DNA of 64,000 bases from an uncultured Oscillospiraceae bacterium (GTDB lineage: Bacteria > Bacillota > Clostridia > Oscillospirales > Oscillospiraceae), in assembly GCA_947630645.1 (NCBI GenBank), contig CANRIF010000001.1, forward strand, positions 1-64,000. Direction: 5' to 3'. Within the stretch, counting starts at the first letter, position 1; the number at the start of each line of letters is the position of its first letter. Both the position numbers and the translations under genes were made by a program. The notes under the pieces were generated by a model. It searched no databases, was not told the origin of the DNA, and worked only from the letters and a program-made list of their open reading frames with translations. Positions 15,718 to 25,031 of the stretch are shown here, one piece after another.

Positions 15718-16701
15718 ATGAAGATCGCTATGCTGCTGGATCAGATCGTCTGGCCCCAGGTCATCAATCCACGGACCGCGGCGCGTTTTGCCGCGCTGGG
15801 GGAGCTGGCCCGCAACGAGACGCGGGAAAACGGCCGGGACAACGCCCGGCGCCTGCTGGCCGGCGCGGACTTTGCCGTGACCAGCTGGGGATGTCCCGCC
15901 TTTGACAGCCAGCTTTTGGACGCCGCCCCGGACCTGAAGCTGGTGGTCCACGCCGCGGGCAGCGTCAAGAGCATCGTCACGGACGAACTCTATGACCGGG
16001 GCGTGCGGGTGGTCTCCGCCGCCCAGGTGCTTAGCACCGGCGTGTCCGAGACGGCCCTGGGCCTGACCATCGCCGCGGCCAAGAACATATTCGCCCTCAA
16101 CGCCGAGACTCACAGCGGCGGCTGGTCCCACGCCGGCGTCACCGAGATGTACGACATCACCATCGGCATCGTGGGCTTCGGCCTGGCGGGCCGGCACTAC
16201 GCGGAGCTTCTGCAAAGCTTCGACGTGGAGGTGATCGCCTCCGACCCGATGGTCTCCGCGGAGAGCATGGCCGCCTGCGGGGTGAAAAAGGTCAGCCAGG
16301 AGGAGGTGTTCTCCCGCAGCCACATCGTCAGCATCCACGCGCCGGAACTGCCCAGCACCTACCACATGGTCAACGCCGCCGTGCTGGCCTCCATGCGGGA
16401 CGGCGCCATCCTTATCAACACCGCCCGGGGCAGCCTTGTGGACGAGGCGGCTCTGGCGGAGGCGCTGGCCGCGGGTAAGCTAAAGTGCGCCTGCCTGGAC
16501 GTGACGGACCCGGAGCCGCCCGCGCCGGACAGCCCCCTGCGGCGGCTGCCGAACTGCATCCTGACCCCCCATCTGGCGGGCCAGGCGGGCAACGGCCTGC
16601 AGCGGCTGGGCGACCACTGCTTCGCCCAGATCTGTCACTATATCGACGGCGCGCCCCTGCAAGGCGAGGTGACCCGGGATATGCTGGCTACCATGGCATG
16701 A
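15718..16701 (+). CDS. D-isomer-specific 2-hydroxyacid dehydrogenase
   Basis: A 327-residue NAD-dependent dehydrogenase. Cofactor motif GIVGFGLAG (about residues 143-151); catalytic Arg in NTARGSLVDE, Glu in DVTDPEPP, and His in LTPHLAG, in the usual order. The family reduces or oxidises 2-keto/2-hydroxy acids; several sugar-locus members handle hydroxypyruvate or aldonate-type acids. AGGTGA precedes the ATG at 15718 (the ORF could be opened at a GTG three codons earlier). The stop overlaps the start of the enolase-superfamily gene, so products are made together, suggesting an acidic sugar derivative as intermediate. Confidence 0.85.
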   Translation: MKIAMLLDQIVWPQVINPRTAARFAALGELARNETRENGRDNARRLLAGADFAVTSWGCPAFDSQLLDAAPDLKLVVHAAGSVKSIVTDELYDRGVRVVSAAQVLSTGVSETALGLTIAAAKNIFALNAETHSGGWSHAGVTEMYDITIGIVGFGLAGRHYAELLQSFDVEVIASDPMVSAESMAACGVKKVSQEEVFSRSHIVSIHAPELPSTYHMVNAAVLASMRDGAILINTARGSLVDEAALAEALAAGKLKCACLDVTDPEPPAPDSPLRRLPNCILTPHLAGQAGNGLQRLGDHCFAQICHYIDGAPLQGEVTRDMLATMA

Positions 16702-17969
16702 GCGCGCCGGTCATCACCAAGACCTCCCTGGCCTGGGAGCCGCAGCCCCTCCGGGGCGCCTTCGGCTTCAAGGGCGGGAGCCTGACGGAGCTGTGGCAGG
16801 TGCGCTGTTTCCTGGCCACGGACAGCGGCCTGGCCGCGTCGGGCCGGAGCGTGCAGAGCGTGCTGTGGAGCGACGGGGCGGTGTTCGCCCGCTGGGGCGA
16901 GCGGGCCGGCAACGAGCGGATGCTGGCCCTGACCCGGTACGCCCTGGAATTGCTGGAGGGGATGGCGCTGTCGCCGCCGCCGGAGATGCTCCAGGTTCTG
17001 TTGCCGGCTGTGCTGGAGCGGGGCCGGGCCTTGACGGAGGCGGACGGGCTGCGGGCCACCTTCGCCCTCAACGCCCTCACCGGGATCGACTGGGCGCTGT
17101 GGAAGCTGTGGCGGCTGCACACCGGCTGCCCGGGATTCGACGCTCTCACCGCCCCTTACCGCGCCGCTGCGCCCATCCACGCGCCGGCGCTGGGCGTCAT
17201 CCCCCTGTTGAGTTACGACACGCCGGAGGAGCAGATCCTCTCCCTGGCGGAGCAGGGGTGTTTTCTTTTCAAGATCAAGATCGGCGCGGACCCGGACGGC
17301 CGGGGCGACCGGGAGCAGATGCTCCGCTGGGACGCCGGGCGCCTGGCGCAGATCCACCGGCTCTTGCAGGACCGTGACACCCCCTGGACGGACTGCGGCC
17401 ATCCGGTGTACTACCTGGACGCCAACGGCCGCTATGACACGGCGGAGCGGGTGGAGCGGCTGCTGGACGCCGCGGACCGGATGGGCGCGCTGGAGCGGAT
17501 CGTGCTGCTGGAGGAGCCGTTCCCGGAGGACGCCCCCCAGGACGTGCGCCGCCTGCCGGTGGCCGTGGCAGGGGACGAGAGCGCCCACTCGGCGGCCGAC
17601 GCGGCCCGGCTCATGGACCGGTACGGCTACCGGGTCATGGCTCTCAAGCCCATCGCCAAGACCGTCTCCGTGTCCCTGGAGGTGCTGCAAGCGGCCCAGG
17701 AGCGGGGCGCGGCTTGCTTCTGCGCGGACCTGACGGTCCACCCGGCCATGGCGGAACTTTCCAAACGCTTCGCCGCCGGCCTGGCCCCGCTGCCGGGGCT
17801 GCGGGTGGGGGTGTTCGAGACAAATGGGGCGCAGAATTATGTAAACTGGAAGGCCATGCGCCGCCAGAGTCCCGCCTGGGGCAGGCCGTGGGAGGAGCCA
17901 CGGGACGGGCTGTACCGGCTGGACGGGGAGTACTATCGGACGGACGGAGAGATCTGGACGGAGGAATGA
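16698..17969 (+). CDS. Enolase-superfamily (mandelate racemase/muconate lactonizing type) enzyme
   Basis: A 423-residue member of the enolase superfamily, which abstracts the proton alpha to a carboxylate using a Mg-stabilised enolate. The barrel carries FKIKIG (KxK base motif, near residue 194), metal ligands in YYLDANG, LLEEPFP and AGDES, and a late MALKPIAK lysine. Many such proteins dehydrate or epimerise sugar acids. ATG overlaps the previous stop (ATGA). Together with the 2-hydroxyacid dehydrogenase it argues for a sugar-acid step in this locus. The exact reaction cannot be stated. Confidence 0.8.
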   Translation: MSAPVITKTSLAWEPQPLRGAFGFKGGSLTELWQVRCFLATDSGLAASGRSVQSVLWSDGAVFARWGERAGNERMLALTRYALELLEGMALSPPPEMLQVLLPAVLERGRALTEADGLRATFALNALTGIDWALWKLWRLHTGCPGFDALTAPYRAAAPIHAPALGVIPLLSYDTPEEQILSLAEQGCFLFKIKIGADPDGRGDREQMLRWDAGRLAQIHRLLQDRDTPWTDCGHPVYYLDANGRYDTAERVERLLDAADRMGALERIVLLEEPFPEDAPQDVRRLPVAVAGDESAHSAADAARLMDRYGYRVMALKPIAKTVSVSLEVLQAAQERGAACFCADLTVHPAMAELSKRFAAGLAPLPGLRVGVFETNGAQNYVNWKAMRRQSPAWGRPWEEPRDGLYRLDGEYYRTDGEIWTEE

Positions 17970-17970
17970 G

Positions 17971-19005
17971 ATGAAAACGGTTTCCTATGCGGTGATCGGC
18001 TGCGGCATGATCGCCGCCTATCATATCGACGCCATCCGCGCCCTGCCCGACGCGGAACTGGCCGGAGTGTGCGGCCGCACCTATGAGCGGGCGGCGGCCT
18101 TTGCCCAGCGGCACGGGACGAGGGCCTACGCGGATATGGACGCGGCGCTGGCGGACCCGGCGGTGGACGCGGTGTGCGTGTGTACGCCCAGCGGGCTTCA
18201 TGCCGCCTGCGCCCTGGCGGCCATCGCCCGGGGCAAGCACGTGCTGCTGGAAAAACCCCTGGCCCTGACGATCGCCGACTGCGACCGGATCATCCGGGCG
18301 GCGGAGCAGGCCGGGGTGCAGGTGGGCGTGGTGAGCCAGCTGCGCTTTTCCCCGGCGGTGCAGCAGGTGAAGCGGGCCATGGAGCAGAAGGTCCTGGGAA
18401 AGCTGGTCTGCGCGGACCTCTATATGAAATATCACCGCAGCCAGAGCTACTACGACTCCGGCGCCTGGCGCGGCACCCGGGCCATGGACGGCGGCGGGGC
18501 GCTGATGAACCAGGGCATCCACGGGGTCGACCTGCTGCAATATCTGGCCGGGCCGGTCAGGACCATCTACGCCTGCGCCCGGACCCTGGCCCGGCACATC
18601 GAGGTGGAGGATACCCTGTGCGCCGTGACCGAGTTCGACAACGGGGCGGTGGGCGTGATCGAGGCCGCCACCGGCATCTATTCCGGTTTCTCCCGGCGGC
18701 TGGAGCTGTGCGGCGATGCGGGGACCATCATCCTGGAGGAGGACCGCATCCTGCTCTGGGACGTGGCTGATGACAAGGGCCTGCCCCATGAGAGCGCCGA
18801 CGAGCCGGGGGTACGCAGCGCCAGCGACCCCACCGCCATCGGCTTTGCCGGACACCGGCGGCAGCTGGCGAATTTCACCGCCGCCATCCGGGGCCGCGAG
18901 GCCCTGCTGGTGGACGGGAGAGAGGGCCGCAGGGCCTTGCAGGTCATTTTGGGCGCCTACCGCTCCTCGGCGGAGCGGCGGCCCGTCCCGGTGAGGGAGG
19001 TGTGA
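17971..19005 (+). CDS. Gfo/Idh/MocA oxidoreductase (no. 2)
   Basis: A 344-residue NAD(P)-dependent oxidoreductase. N-terminal VIGCGMIAAYHIDAI, EKP motif LLEKPLALT, and the C-terminal DGGGALMNQGIHGVDLL. A paralogue of the enzyme at 13508-14539, on the other side of the divergent araC promoter region. It lies 1 nt after the enolase-superfamily gene and 2 nt before the GH20 start region, within one operon. Likely to oxidise or reduce a hexosamine or derived glycoside; substrate inferred only from neighbours. Confidence 0.88.
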   Translation: MKTVSYAVIGCGMIAAYHIDAIRALPDAELAGVCGRTYERAAAFAQRHGTRAYADMDAALADPAVDAVCVCTPSGLHAACALAAIARGKHVLLEKPLALTIADCDRIIRAAEQAGVQVGVVSQLRFSPAVQQVKRAMEQKVLGKLVCADLYMKYHRSQSYYDSGAWRGTRAMDGGGALMNQGIHGVDLLQYLAGPVRTIYACARTLARHIEVEDTLCAVTEFDNGAVGVIEAATGIYSGFSRRLELCGDAGTIILEEDRILLWDVADDKGLPHESADEPGVRSASDPTAIGFAGHRRQLANFTAAIRGREALLVDGREGRRALQVILGAYRSSAERRPVPVREV

Positions 19006-19007
19006 GT

Positions 19008-20879
19008 ATGCGGCGTGTGTGTATCGGCGGCCAGCTGCCGCCCCGCTTCGACGAGGGCTTTGCCGCCCTGGCCGGGGACTTGGATATGGAGCGGGCCGCG
19101 GACGGGGTCCCCGTGGTGTTCGCAAGGGCGGAGGCCCTCACCGTGGAGGCGGGGCCTGACGGCGCCCGCATCGGCTGGCGGGTGCCGGTGGAGTGCTGGC
19201 GGGGGTTGAGCCTGCTGGGCCAGCGGTGGGGCGAGCGGTTCTCCCTGACCGAGCGGGCCTGTTTCGAGACACTGGGGGTCATGTTCGACGTGTCCCGCAA
19301 CGCGGTGCTGCGGCCGGAGACTCTCCGGTTCTTCTTCCGCAAGATGGCCCTGCTGGGCTTCCACCTGGGGATGATGTACACCGAGGACACCTACGAGGTG
19401 CCGCAGTACCCCTATTTTGGCTATCTGCGGGGCCGTTACAGCGCCGACGAGCTGCGGGCGCTGGATGACTACGCCGACGCGCTGGGCATCGAGCTGTGTC
19501 CCTGCATCCAGACCCTGGGCCACCTGAACCGCGCCCTGCACTGGCCCGCCATGGAACACATGAAGGACACCGAGGAGGTCCTGCTGGCGGACGACGAGGC
19601 GTCCCTGGCCTTCATCCGGGCCATGCTGGAGGCGGCCTCCGCCCCCTACCGCTCCCGGCGCATCCACATCGGTATGGACGAGGCCCACTTCCTGGGCCAG
19701 GGGGCCTATCTGCGCCGCCACGGCTACACCAAGCCCTTCCCCATCATGCAAAAGCATCTGCGCCAGGTGGGGGACATCGTCCGCCAGCTGGGGCTGAAGG
19801 CGATGATGTGGAGCGACATGTACTTCCGCCTGTCCAGCCCCACCGGCGGCTACTACGACGCCGAGGCCGTGCCGCCGGAGGTGGTGGCCGGCGCCCCGGC
19901 GGATATCGGCCTGGTCTACTGGGACTATTATCACGATGACGAGCAGACCTACGACCGGATGCTGTCCATGCACGAGCAGTTCGCCGCGCCCCTGGGCTTC
20001 GCCGGGGGCATCTGGACATGGCTCGGCCCCGCGCCCCACTATGAAAAGACGCTCCAGACGGTCCTGCCGGGGCTGCGCCAGGCCCGGAGCCACGGCGTGC
20101 CGCTGGTGCTGGCGGCGGCCTGGGGCGACAACGGCGCGGAGTGCAATTTCTTGACCACGCTGTACGGCCTGACGGTGTACGCCCAGTTCTGCTACACCGG
20201 GGACTACGACAGGGCCGAGGCCGGCGCCCGGTTCCGGGCGGTGACCGGCGCGGACCCGGCGGCATTTTTGGACCTGACCCGCTTCAACCAGCTGCCCGGG
20301 GTGAAGGACGGGCCGCTGCGGCCGGTGAACGCCTCCAAGTTCCTGCTGTACCAGGACCCGCTGGTGCCGCTGTACGAAGCGGACCTGGCGGGGGTGGACA
20401 TGGCCGCCCACTATGACGCCCTGGCGGCGGATTACCGCCGTTACCGGGCGGAGAACACGGTGTTCGACACCCTCTTCGCGTTCTATGTCCGGCTGGCGGA
20501 GGCGCTGGCGGCCAAGTGCCGTCTGCACCAGACGGCGGGCGTCTGCGTCCGGGCCGGGGACAGGCCGGGCGCGGAAAAGTGCGCCGCGCTGGCGGACGCG
20601 GCCCGGGAAAAGATGCAGGCGCTGCGCCAGAGCTGGCGGGCGCTGTGGTATGAGACAAACAAGGTCTACGGCTTTGAGATCATCGACCTGCGCCTGGGCG
20701 GCATGACCGCCCGGCTGGAGTCGGCGGCGGAGCGGCTGCGTGCCTTTGCCGCCGGCGGCGCGGACACGATCGAGCCGCTGGCGGAGACGCCCCTGCCCTA
20801 TACGGCGCTGCCGGACGGGGCGCTGAAGGGCAGCTACGCCTGGGGAGAGATCGCCTCCGCCTGCAAACTGGACCTGTGA
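19008..20879 (+). CDS. GH20 beta-N-acetylhexosaminidase, cytoplasmic (GcnA-like)
   Basis: A 623-residue glycoside hydrolase family 20 enzyme. The catalytic Asp-Glu pair is D224-E225 in IHIGMDEAHF, preceded by the substrate-assisted-catalysis barrel with MYTEDTYEVPQYPYFG and IQTLGHLNR. There is no signal peptide, so it acts in the cytoplasm on imported short glycans, releasing terminal GlcNAc or GalNAc. Length and layout resemble streptococcal GcnA (about 627 residues). The ATG at 19008, 7 nt after GGGAGG, is preferred over a GTG at 19002. Flanked by two Gfo/Idh genes. Confidence 0.85.
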   Translation: MRRVCIGGQLPPRFDEGFAALAGDLDMERAADGVPVVFARAEALTVEAGPDGARIGWRVPVECWRGLSLLGQRWGERFSLTERACFETLGVMFDVSRNAVLRPETLRFFFRKMALLGFHLGMMYTEDTYEVPQYPYFGYLRGRYSADELRALDDYADALGIELCPCIQTLGHLNRALHWPAMEHMKDTEEVLLADDEASLAFIRAMLEAASAPYRSRRIHIGMDEAHFLGQGAYLRRHGYTKPFPIMQKHLRQVGDIVRQLGLKAMMWSDMYFRLSSPTGGYYDAEAVPPEVVAGAPADIGLVYWDYYHDDEQTYDRMLSMHEQFAAPLGFAGGIWTWLGPAPHYEKTLQTVLPGLRQARSHGVPLVLAAAWGDNGAECNFLTTLYGLTVYAQFCYTGDYDRAEAGARFRAVTGADPAAFLDLTRFNQLPGVKDGPLRPVNASKFLLYQDPLVPLYEADLAGVDMAAHYDALAADYRRYRAENTVFDTLFAFYVRLAEALAAKCRLHQTAGVCVRAGDRPGAEKCAALADAAREKMQALRQSWRALWYETNKVYGFEIIDLRLGGMTARLESAAERLRAFAAGGADTIEPLAETPLPYTALPDGALKGSYAWGEIASACKLDL

Positions 20880-20892
20880 GGAGGACAAGACG

Positions 20893-22170
20893 GTGAGGAG
20901 AAGGATCACGGCGGCCGTGTGCGGCTTCGGCATCCGGGGGGCGGAGGCATACGCCGCCTACCAGCTGCTACGGCCCGACGAGCTGCGGATCGTGGCCGTG
21001 GCGGACCCCCGCCCGGAACGGCGGCGGCTGGCCATGGAGAGGTTCGGCGTGCCGGAGGAGCGGTGCTATGAGACGGGGGAGCAGCTGCTGGCCCAGCCGA
21101 AGCTGGCGGACGTGATGATCGTTGCCACCCAGGACCGGGACCACATCCGCTACGCCGTCCCGGCGCTGGAGCGGGGCTACCACCTGCTGCTGGAAAAGCC
21201 CATCTCCCCGGATCTGGGCGAGTGCGTCGCCCTGCGGGAGAAGGCCCACGAGACGGGCCGGATCGTGGTGGTGTGCCATGTGCTGCGCTACACCCAGTTT
21301 TACCAGAAGCTGCGCGCTCTGCTGGACGAGGGGGCGGTGGGGAAGCTGGAGACCATCGCCGCCACGGAGAACGTGGCGTACTGGCACTTTGCCCACAGCT
21401 ACGTCCGGGGCAACTGGCGGCGCGCGGACGAGAGCAGCCCGGTGATCCTGGCCAAGAGTTGTCACGACATGGACATCCTCCGCTGGCTGGCCGGGTCGCC
21501 CTGCCTGCGGGTGCAGAGCTTTGGGGGCCTGGACTGGTTCCGACCGGAGAACGCCCCGGCGGGCAGCGCGGCCCGGTGCCTGGACTGCCAGGCCAGGGAG
21601 GGCTGCCCCTATGACGCGGAGAAGATATACCTTATGGATCCCAAGAGCGGCTACCGCTCCGGCCAGCGCCAGTGGCCGCTGACGGTGCTGTGTCCGGAGC
21701 CGACGGAGCAGGCGCTGTACCAGGCGCTGCGGACCGGCCCCTACGGCCGGTGCGTCTACCGCTGCGACAACGACGTGGCGGATCATCAGGTGGTGGATAT
21801 GGAATTCGCCTCCGGCGTCACCGCCACGTTCTCCATGTCCGCCTTCACCCAGGACTGCTACCGGACCATCCGGCTCATGGGCAGCCTGGGGGAACTGGAG
21901 GGCGATCTGGAGGAGAACACCATCCACGTCCGGCGCTTCGGCTGCCCGGAGCGGGTCATCGCGCTGGACCCGGTGCAGGACGAGTTCGCCGGACACGGCG
22001 GCGGGGACTCCCGGCTGATGGAGTACCTGTGCGCGCTGGTGTCGGAGGGCGGCACGGACGCCCTCACCAGCGTGGACGTGTCGGTGGAGAGTCACCTGAT
22101 GGCCCTGGCTGCGGAGGAGAGCCGTCTGCACGGCGGCGCGCCCGTGGAGCTGGCCGGATTTGGCAAGTGA
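20893..22170 (+). CDS. Gfo/Idh/MocA oxidoreductase (no. 3), cysteine-containing type
   Basis: A 425-residue member of the Gfo/Idh/MocA family, longer than nos. 1 and 2. The Rossmann motif is GFGIRGAEAYAAY, the EKP motif LLEKPISPD, and SCHDMDILRWLAG is the central catalytic segment. An extra insert holds a cysteine cluster, RCLDCQAREGCPYDAEK (three Cys near residues 225-235), seen in a subgroup and possibly binding a metal. GTG start at 20893 with GAGGAGGA before it. Last gene of the plus-strand operon, ending at a terminator. Confidence 0.83.
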   Translation: MRRRITAAVCGFGIRGAEAYAAYQLLRPDELRIVAVADPRPERRRLAMERFGVPEERCYETGEQLLAQPKLADVMIVATQDRDHIRYAVPALERGYHLLLEKPISPDLGECVALREKAHETGRIVVVCHVLRYTQFYQKLRALLDEGAVGKLETIAATENVAYWHFAHSYVRGNWRRADESSPVILAKSCHDMDILRWLAGSPCLRVQSFGGLDWFRPENAPAGSAARCLDCQAREGCPYDAEKIYLMDPKSGYRSGQRQWPLTVLCPEPTEQALYQALRTGPYGRCVYRCDNDVADHQVVDMEFASGVTATFSMSAFTQDCYRTIRLMGSLGELEGDLEENTIHVRRFGCPERVIALDPVQDEFAGHGGGDSRLMEYLCALVSEGGTDALTSVDVSVESHLMALAAEESRLHGGAPVELAGFGK

Positions 22171-22172
22171 GA

Positions 22173-22216
22173 ACAAAAAATGGAAAGCCGCCGGAGGCAG
22201 ACGCCTCCGGCGGCTT
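22173..22216. terminator. Terminator between convergent operons
   Basis: Perfect 14-bp stem AAGCCGCCGGAGGC / GCCTCCGGCGGCTT (22185-22198 with 22203-22216). On the minus strand it is followed by CCATTTTTTG, a clear T run; on the plus side the tail is weaker. It separates the plus-strand gfo gene from the minus-strand FAD gene. Confidence 0.8.
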
Positions 22217-22226
22217 GGCGCTTTAT

Positions 22227-23552
22227 TCAAAGGAACACCGCGCCCCGGCGGACCATCTCCGCCGCCACCCGCTCCCCGTCCAGCCCGGCGGGGGACACGC
22301 CCTCCCGGACGGCCATGGCCGCGGCGATGCCGGCGGCCTCCCCCAGGACACGGCAGGTGGGCTGGATGCGGACGGCGGACTGGGCCGTGAAGTCCGCGCC
22401 GATGCACCGTCCCGCCGCCAGCAGATTTGCAAAACCGTCCACCGGCAGGCAGCGGTAGGGTATCTCGAACCAGGGCCGGTCCGTCTCCGCGGCGGGGGCC
22501 GCCTCCGGCCCGGCCCCGTGTATGTCCACGGGGTAGGCGGACTGGGCGACGCGGTCGGGGAACTTCCGCCGGGCCAGCACGTCACCGGCGGTCAGCCGGT
22601 AGGCGGTGCGGATGCGGCGGCTCTCCCGCACCCCCGCCACCGGCGCGGTCTGGGCCACATAGGCCCGCTCACAGCCGGGGAAGTGCCGCTGGTAGAAGGC
22701 CAGCTGCCGCCAGATGGCCTCCCGGCCCCGGACCTGCACGGCGGTGAGCTGGAAGGGGTCCAGCGCGTCGGGCAGATCGAAGAACTCCGGATGGTTCATG
22801 GCCAGCGCGTCCTCCCGGCCGGGGATGGCGAAGCATTGCCAGTAAGCGCAGTCCTCCGCTGTCAGTTCTCCCGCCGCCACCGCCTGGGAGAACAGCGGTC
22901 CCAAGGCCCAGCGGCCCCGGTCCGTCACCGCCGCGTAGAGCGGCCGTCCGTCCCGGCCGGAGCGGGCGGTGTCCGGCAGCCCGGCCCGGCGGCCCTGCTG
23001 GTCCAGGAACGCCCCGAACCGGGCCAGGTCCACCCCGCCCAGGATGTACCGCAGGCTCATGGGCTGGTCGGCGCCGGTGTCCGCGGCGCCCTGCTCCCAC
23101 CCGGCGCCCGCCAGAAACGCCAGGTCCCCGTCCCCGGTGCAGTCCAGAAACACCCGGCCCTCCACCCGGCAGAGGCCCTTTTTCGTCATGACCGTGACGG
23201 CGCGCACCCGCCCCGCCCCGGCGTCCGCGCCGCAGAGCGTCACCTGATAGCACAGCCGCGCGCCCGCGCCCAGGCACAGCCGCTCCAGATCCACCGCCAG
23301 CCGCGCCGGGTCGAAGGCCGCGCCGCTGGCCAGCCGCCGGGAGAGATAGGAACACTCCGCGCCGCCCGGCAGCCGGGAGGTCATCATGGGCGTCACCAGC
23401 GCGTTCACCGCCGCGCCGCCCAGACAGCCCTGCTGCTCCAGCACCAGCACGGACACGCCGCTCTCCGCCGCTGCGGCCGCCGCGAAGGCCCCGGCCGTGC
23501 CGCCGCCGCAGACCACCACGTCCGCCCTGGCCAAGAGGGGAAGATCAGTCAT
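22227..23552 (-). CDS. FAD-dependent oxidoreductase (FAD_oxidored family)
   Basis: A 441-residue flavoprotein. The N-terminal dinucleotide motif is VVVCGGGTAGAFAAAAAAES, followed by LEQQGCLGGAAVNALVTPMM and, further on, VFLDCTGDGDLAFLAGAGWE, a characteristic segment of this family. Members are common in polysaccharide-utilisation loci and their reactions are mostly unknown. ATG at 23552 has GGAGG upstream and lies 8 nt inside the end of the preceding amidohydrolase gene. It is the last gene of the minus-strand operon that also encodes the ABC importer. Confidence 0.75.
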   Translation of the reverse strand: MTDLPLLARADVVVCGGGTAGAFAAAAAAESGVSVLVLEQQGCLGGAAVNALVTPMMTSRLPGGAECSYLSRRLASGAAFDPARLAVDLERLCLGAGARLCYQVTLCGADAGAGRVRAVTVMTKKGLCRVEGRVFLDCTGDGDLAFLAGAGWEQGAADTGADQPMSLRYILGGVDLARFGAFLDQQGRRAGLPDTARSGRDGRPLYAAVTDRGRWALGPLFSQAVAAGELTAEDCAYWQCFAIPGREDALAMNHPEFFDLPDALDPFQLTAVQVRGREAIWRQLAFYQRHFPGCERAYVAQTAPVAGVRESRRIRTAYRLTAGDVLARRKFPDRVAQSAYPVDIHGAGPEAAPAAETDRPWFEIPYRCLPVDGFANLLAAGRCIGADFTAQSAVRIQPTCRVLGEAAGIAAAMAVREGVSPAGLDGERVAAEMVRRGAVFL

Positions 23553-24276
23553 GGATACGCCTCCAAAAACGCTCCGGACCGAGCGCCAATATCTGCTCCC
23601 GCCGCTCCGGGGGGATGTCCAAAAGGGCGCTGTCCAGGCATTGCAGCGGCGCACAGGAGCCAAACAGCAGCCGCTCCGCTGGAAACGGCAGGTCCTCCAG
23701 CGGGAACAGCGCCTGCCCCAGGCCCGCCGTGTCCGCCCACAGGTTCTCCGGCCCCGCCTCCGGCAGCAGCGCCCGGGGGCAGCAGGACGCCACCAGCGCC
23801 GCGCGGGGGTGCCGGGCCGCCAGCTCCGGCAGCAGCGCCGTGTCCACCGGCCGCTGGCGCAGCAGGTATTCCAGCCGGGGGTCCTCCAGCTGGACCGTGA
23901 TCAGCACCGGCAGGCGCAGATCCTCCGCCGCCCGCAGCAGGTCGGACACACAGGGGCTGTCCAGCCCGTAGCCGTGGACGCTGGGGTAGAGCCGCACCGC
24001 CGCCGCGCCGGCCCGGACGCCGCGCTCCAGCCGCGCCCCGCACCGGGGCAGGGTGGGGTCCGCCGCCATGGCCAGGCGCCAGCCGGTGCCGGCCAGCGCC
24101 GCCAGCAGCGGCCCGTCCGCCTCCCAGGGGTCGTTATAGGATATGGCGTCCAGGCTGCTCATGAGCCCGCCTGTGATGCCCCGGGCGGCGTGGTCGGCCA
24201 GCACGTCCTCCAACGACCCGCGGCGCAGCCGCCGGAAGGGCCAGTTGCCCGCAAAAGCGCAGAGATCGGCGTTCAT
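23545..24276 (-). CDS. Amidohydrolase-like protein lacking the HxH motif
   Basis: A 243-residue TIM-barrel protein resembling the amidohydrolase at 24273-25031 but beginning CAFAGNWPFRRLRRG instead of the usual D-x-H-x-H metal motif. Later segments (VLITVQLEDPRLEYLL, FPAERLLFGSCAPLQCLDSALLDI) correspond to the barrel end, where the metal Asp (GSD) is replaced by GSC. The missing ligands suggest a pseudoenzyme or a changed metal site, perhaps forming a heteromer with its neighbour. Overlaps the neighbours at both ends (ATGA upstream, 8 nt downstream). Confidence 0.65.
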   Translation of the reverse strand: MNADLCAFAGNWPFRRLRRGSLEDVLADHAARGITGGLMSSLDAISYNDPWEADGPLLAALAGTGWRLAMAADPTLPRCGARLERGVRAGAAAVRLYPSVHGYGLDSPCVSDLLRAAEDLRLPVLITVQLEDPRLEYLLRQRPVDTALLPELAARHPRAALVASCCPRALLPEAGPENLWADTAGLGQALFPLEDLPFPAERLLFGSCAPLQCLDSALLDIPPERREQILALGPERFWRRIHD

Positions 24277-25031
24277 GCCATGCCTCCCAGGGACGGGAAC
24301 AGCGCCAGGGCGTTGTCCCGCAAAATGGCCCGGCGCTCCGCCTCCGCCATGGGCGCGGCCATGGCCTGGCCCAGGCTGGCGGTCACGGAGCCGGGCATAT
24401 CGGAGCCGAACAGCAGCCGCCCCGCGCCCAGCTGCTCCAGGGCGTAGGGCAGATCGTCCGCCCGGCGGGTGGAGCCGGAGAAGTCCGCCCACACGTTTGG
24501 CAGGTCCCGCACCAGGGGCAGGCCGTGGTAGCAGTTGCCTCCCAGATGGGCCATGATGAACCGGGTATCCGGGTGGCGCAGCGCCGCCCGGCGGACGTTT
24601 TCGGCGGTGGACTCGCCGGGAAGCTGTCCCGCCGTCTTGGCGAAGGCGTGGATCAGCACGGGCAGGCCCCGGCCGGCGCAGTAGTCGTACAGCCGGTCGC
24701 ACACATCTTCGTCGCACAGGCAGCTGACCCACAGCTTCATCCCCACCGCGCCCCAGTCCTCCGCGCCACGGCGGAGGGCGTCCAGGCTGCCGGGCAGCTC
24801 CGGCGCCACGGTCACATAGCCGCGGAAGAGGCTGTCCGAGGCGGTCAGCGCGGCGGTCTGGCGGTTGAGCGCGGCGATCTCGTCTCCGTCCGGGCGGTGG
24901 CTGCCAAGAGAGGAGACGAGGATGCGCTCTATGCCATAACGCTCCGCGGCGCGGCGCATCAGCGCCGCGTCCCGCTCCGCCCGGCCCAGCCACAGGTGGG
25001 CGTGGATGTCGATGATGCCCTCACCCCTCAC
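24273..25031 (-). CDS. Metal-dependent amidohydrolase (TatD/ACMSD-like TIM barrel)
   Basis: A 252-residue hydrolase with an intact metal site: DIHAHLWLG (HxH), LIHAFAKTAG, FIMAHLGGNCYHG, and GSDMPGSVTASLG near the C-terminus. Related proteins hydrolyse lactones, decarboxylate or split C-C bonds; the position next to an FAD oxidoreductase suggests a lactonase-type step, which is inference. The GTG at 25031 overlaps the end of the yesL-like gene; no strong ribosome binding site is seen, so translation is probably coupled. Confidence 0.75.
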   Translation of the reverse strand: MRGEGIIDIHAHLWLGRAERDAALMRRAAERYGIERILVSSLGSHRPDGDEIAALNRQTAALTASDSLFRGYVTVAPELPGSLDALRRGAEDWGAVGMKLWVSCLCDEDVCDRLYDYCAGRGLPVLIHAFAKTAGQLPGESTAENVRRAALRHPDTRFIMAHLGGNCYHGLPLVRDLPNVWADFSGSTRRADDLPYALEQLGAGRLLFGSDMPGSVTASLGQAMAAPMAEAERRAILRDNALALFPSLGGMA

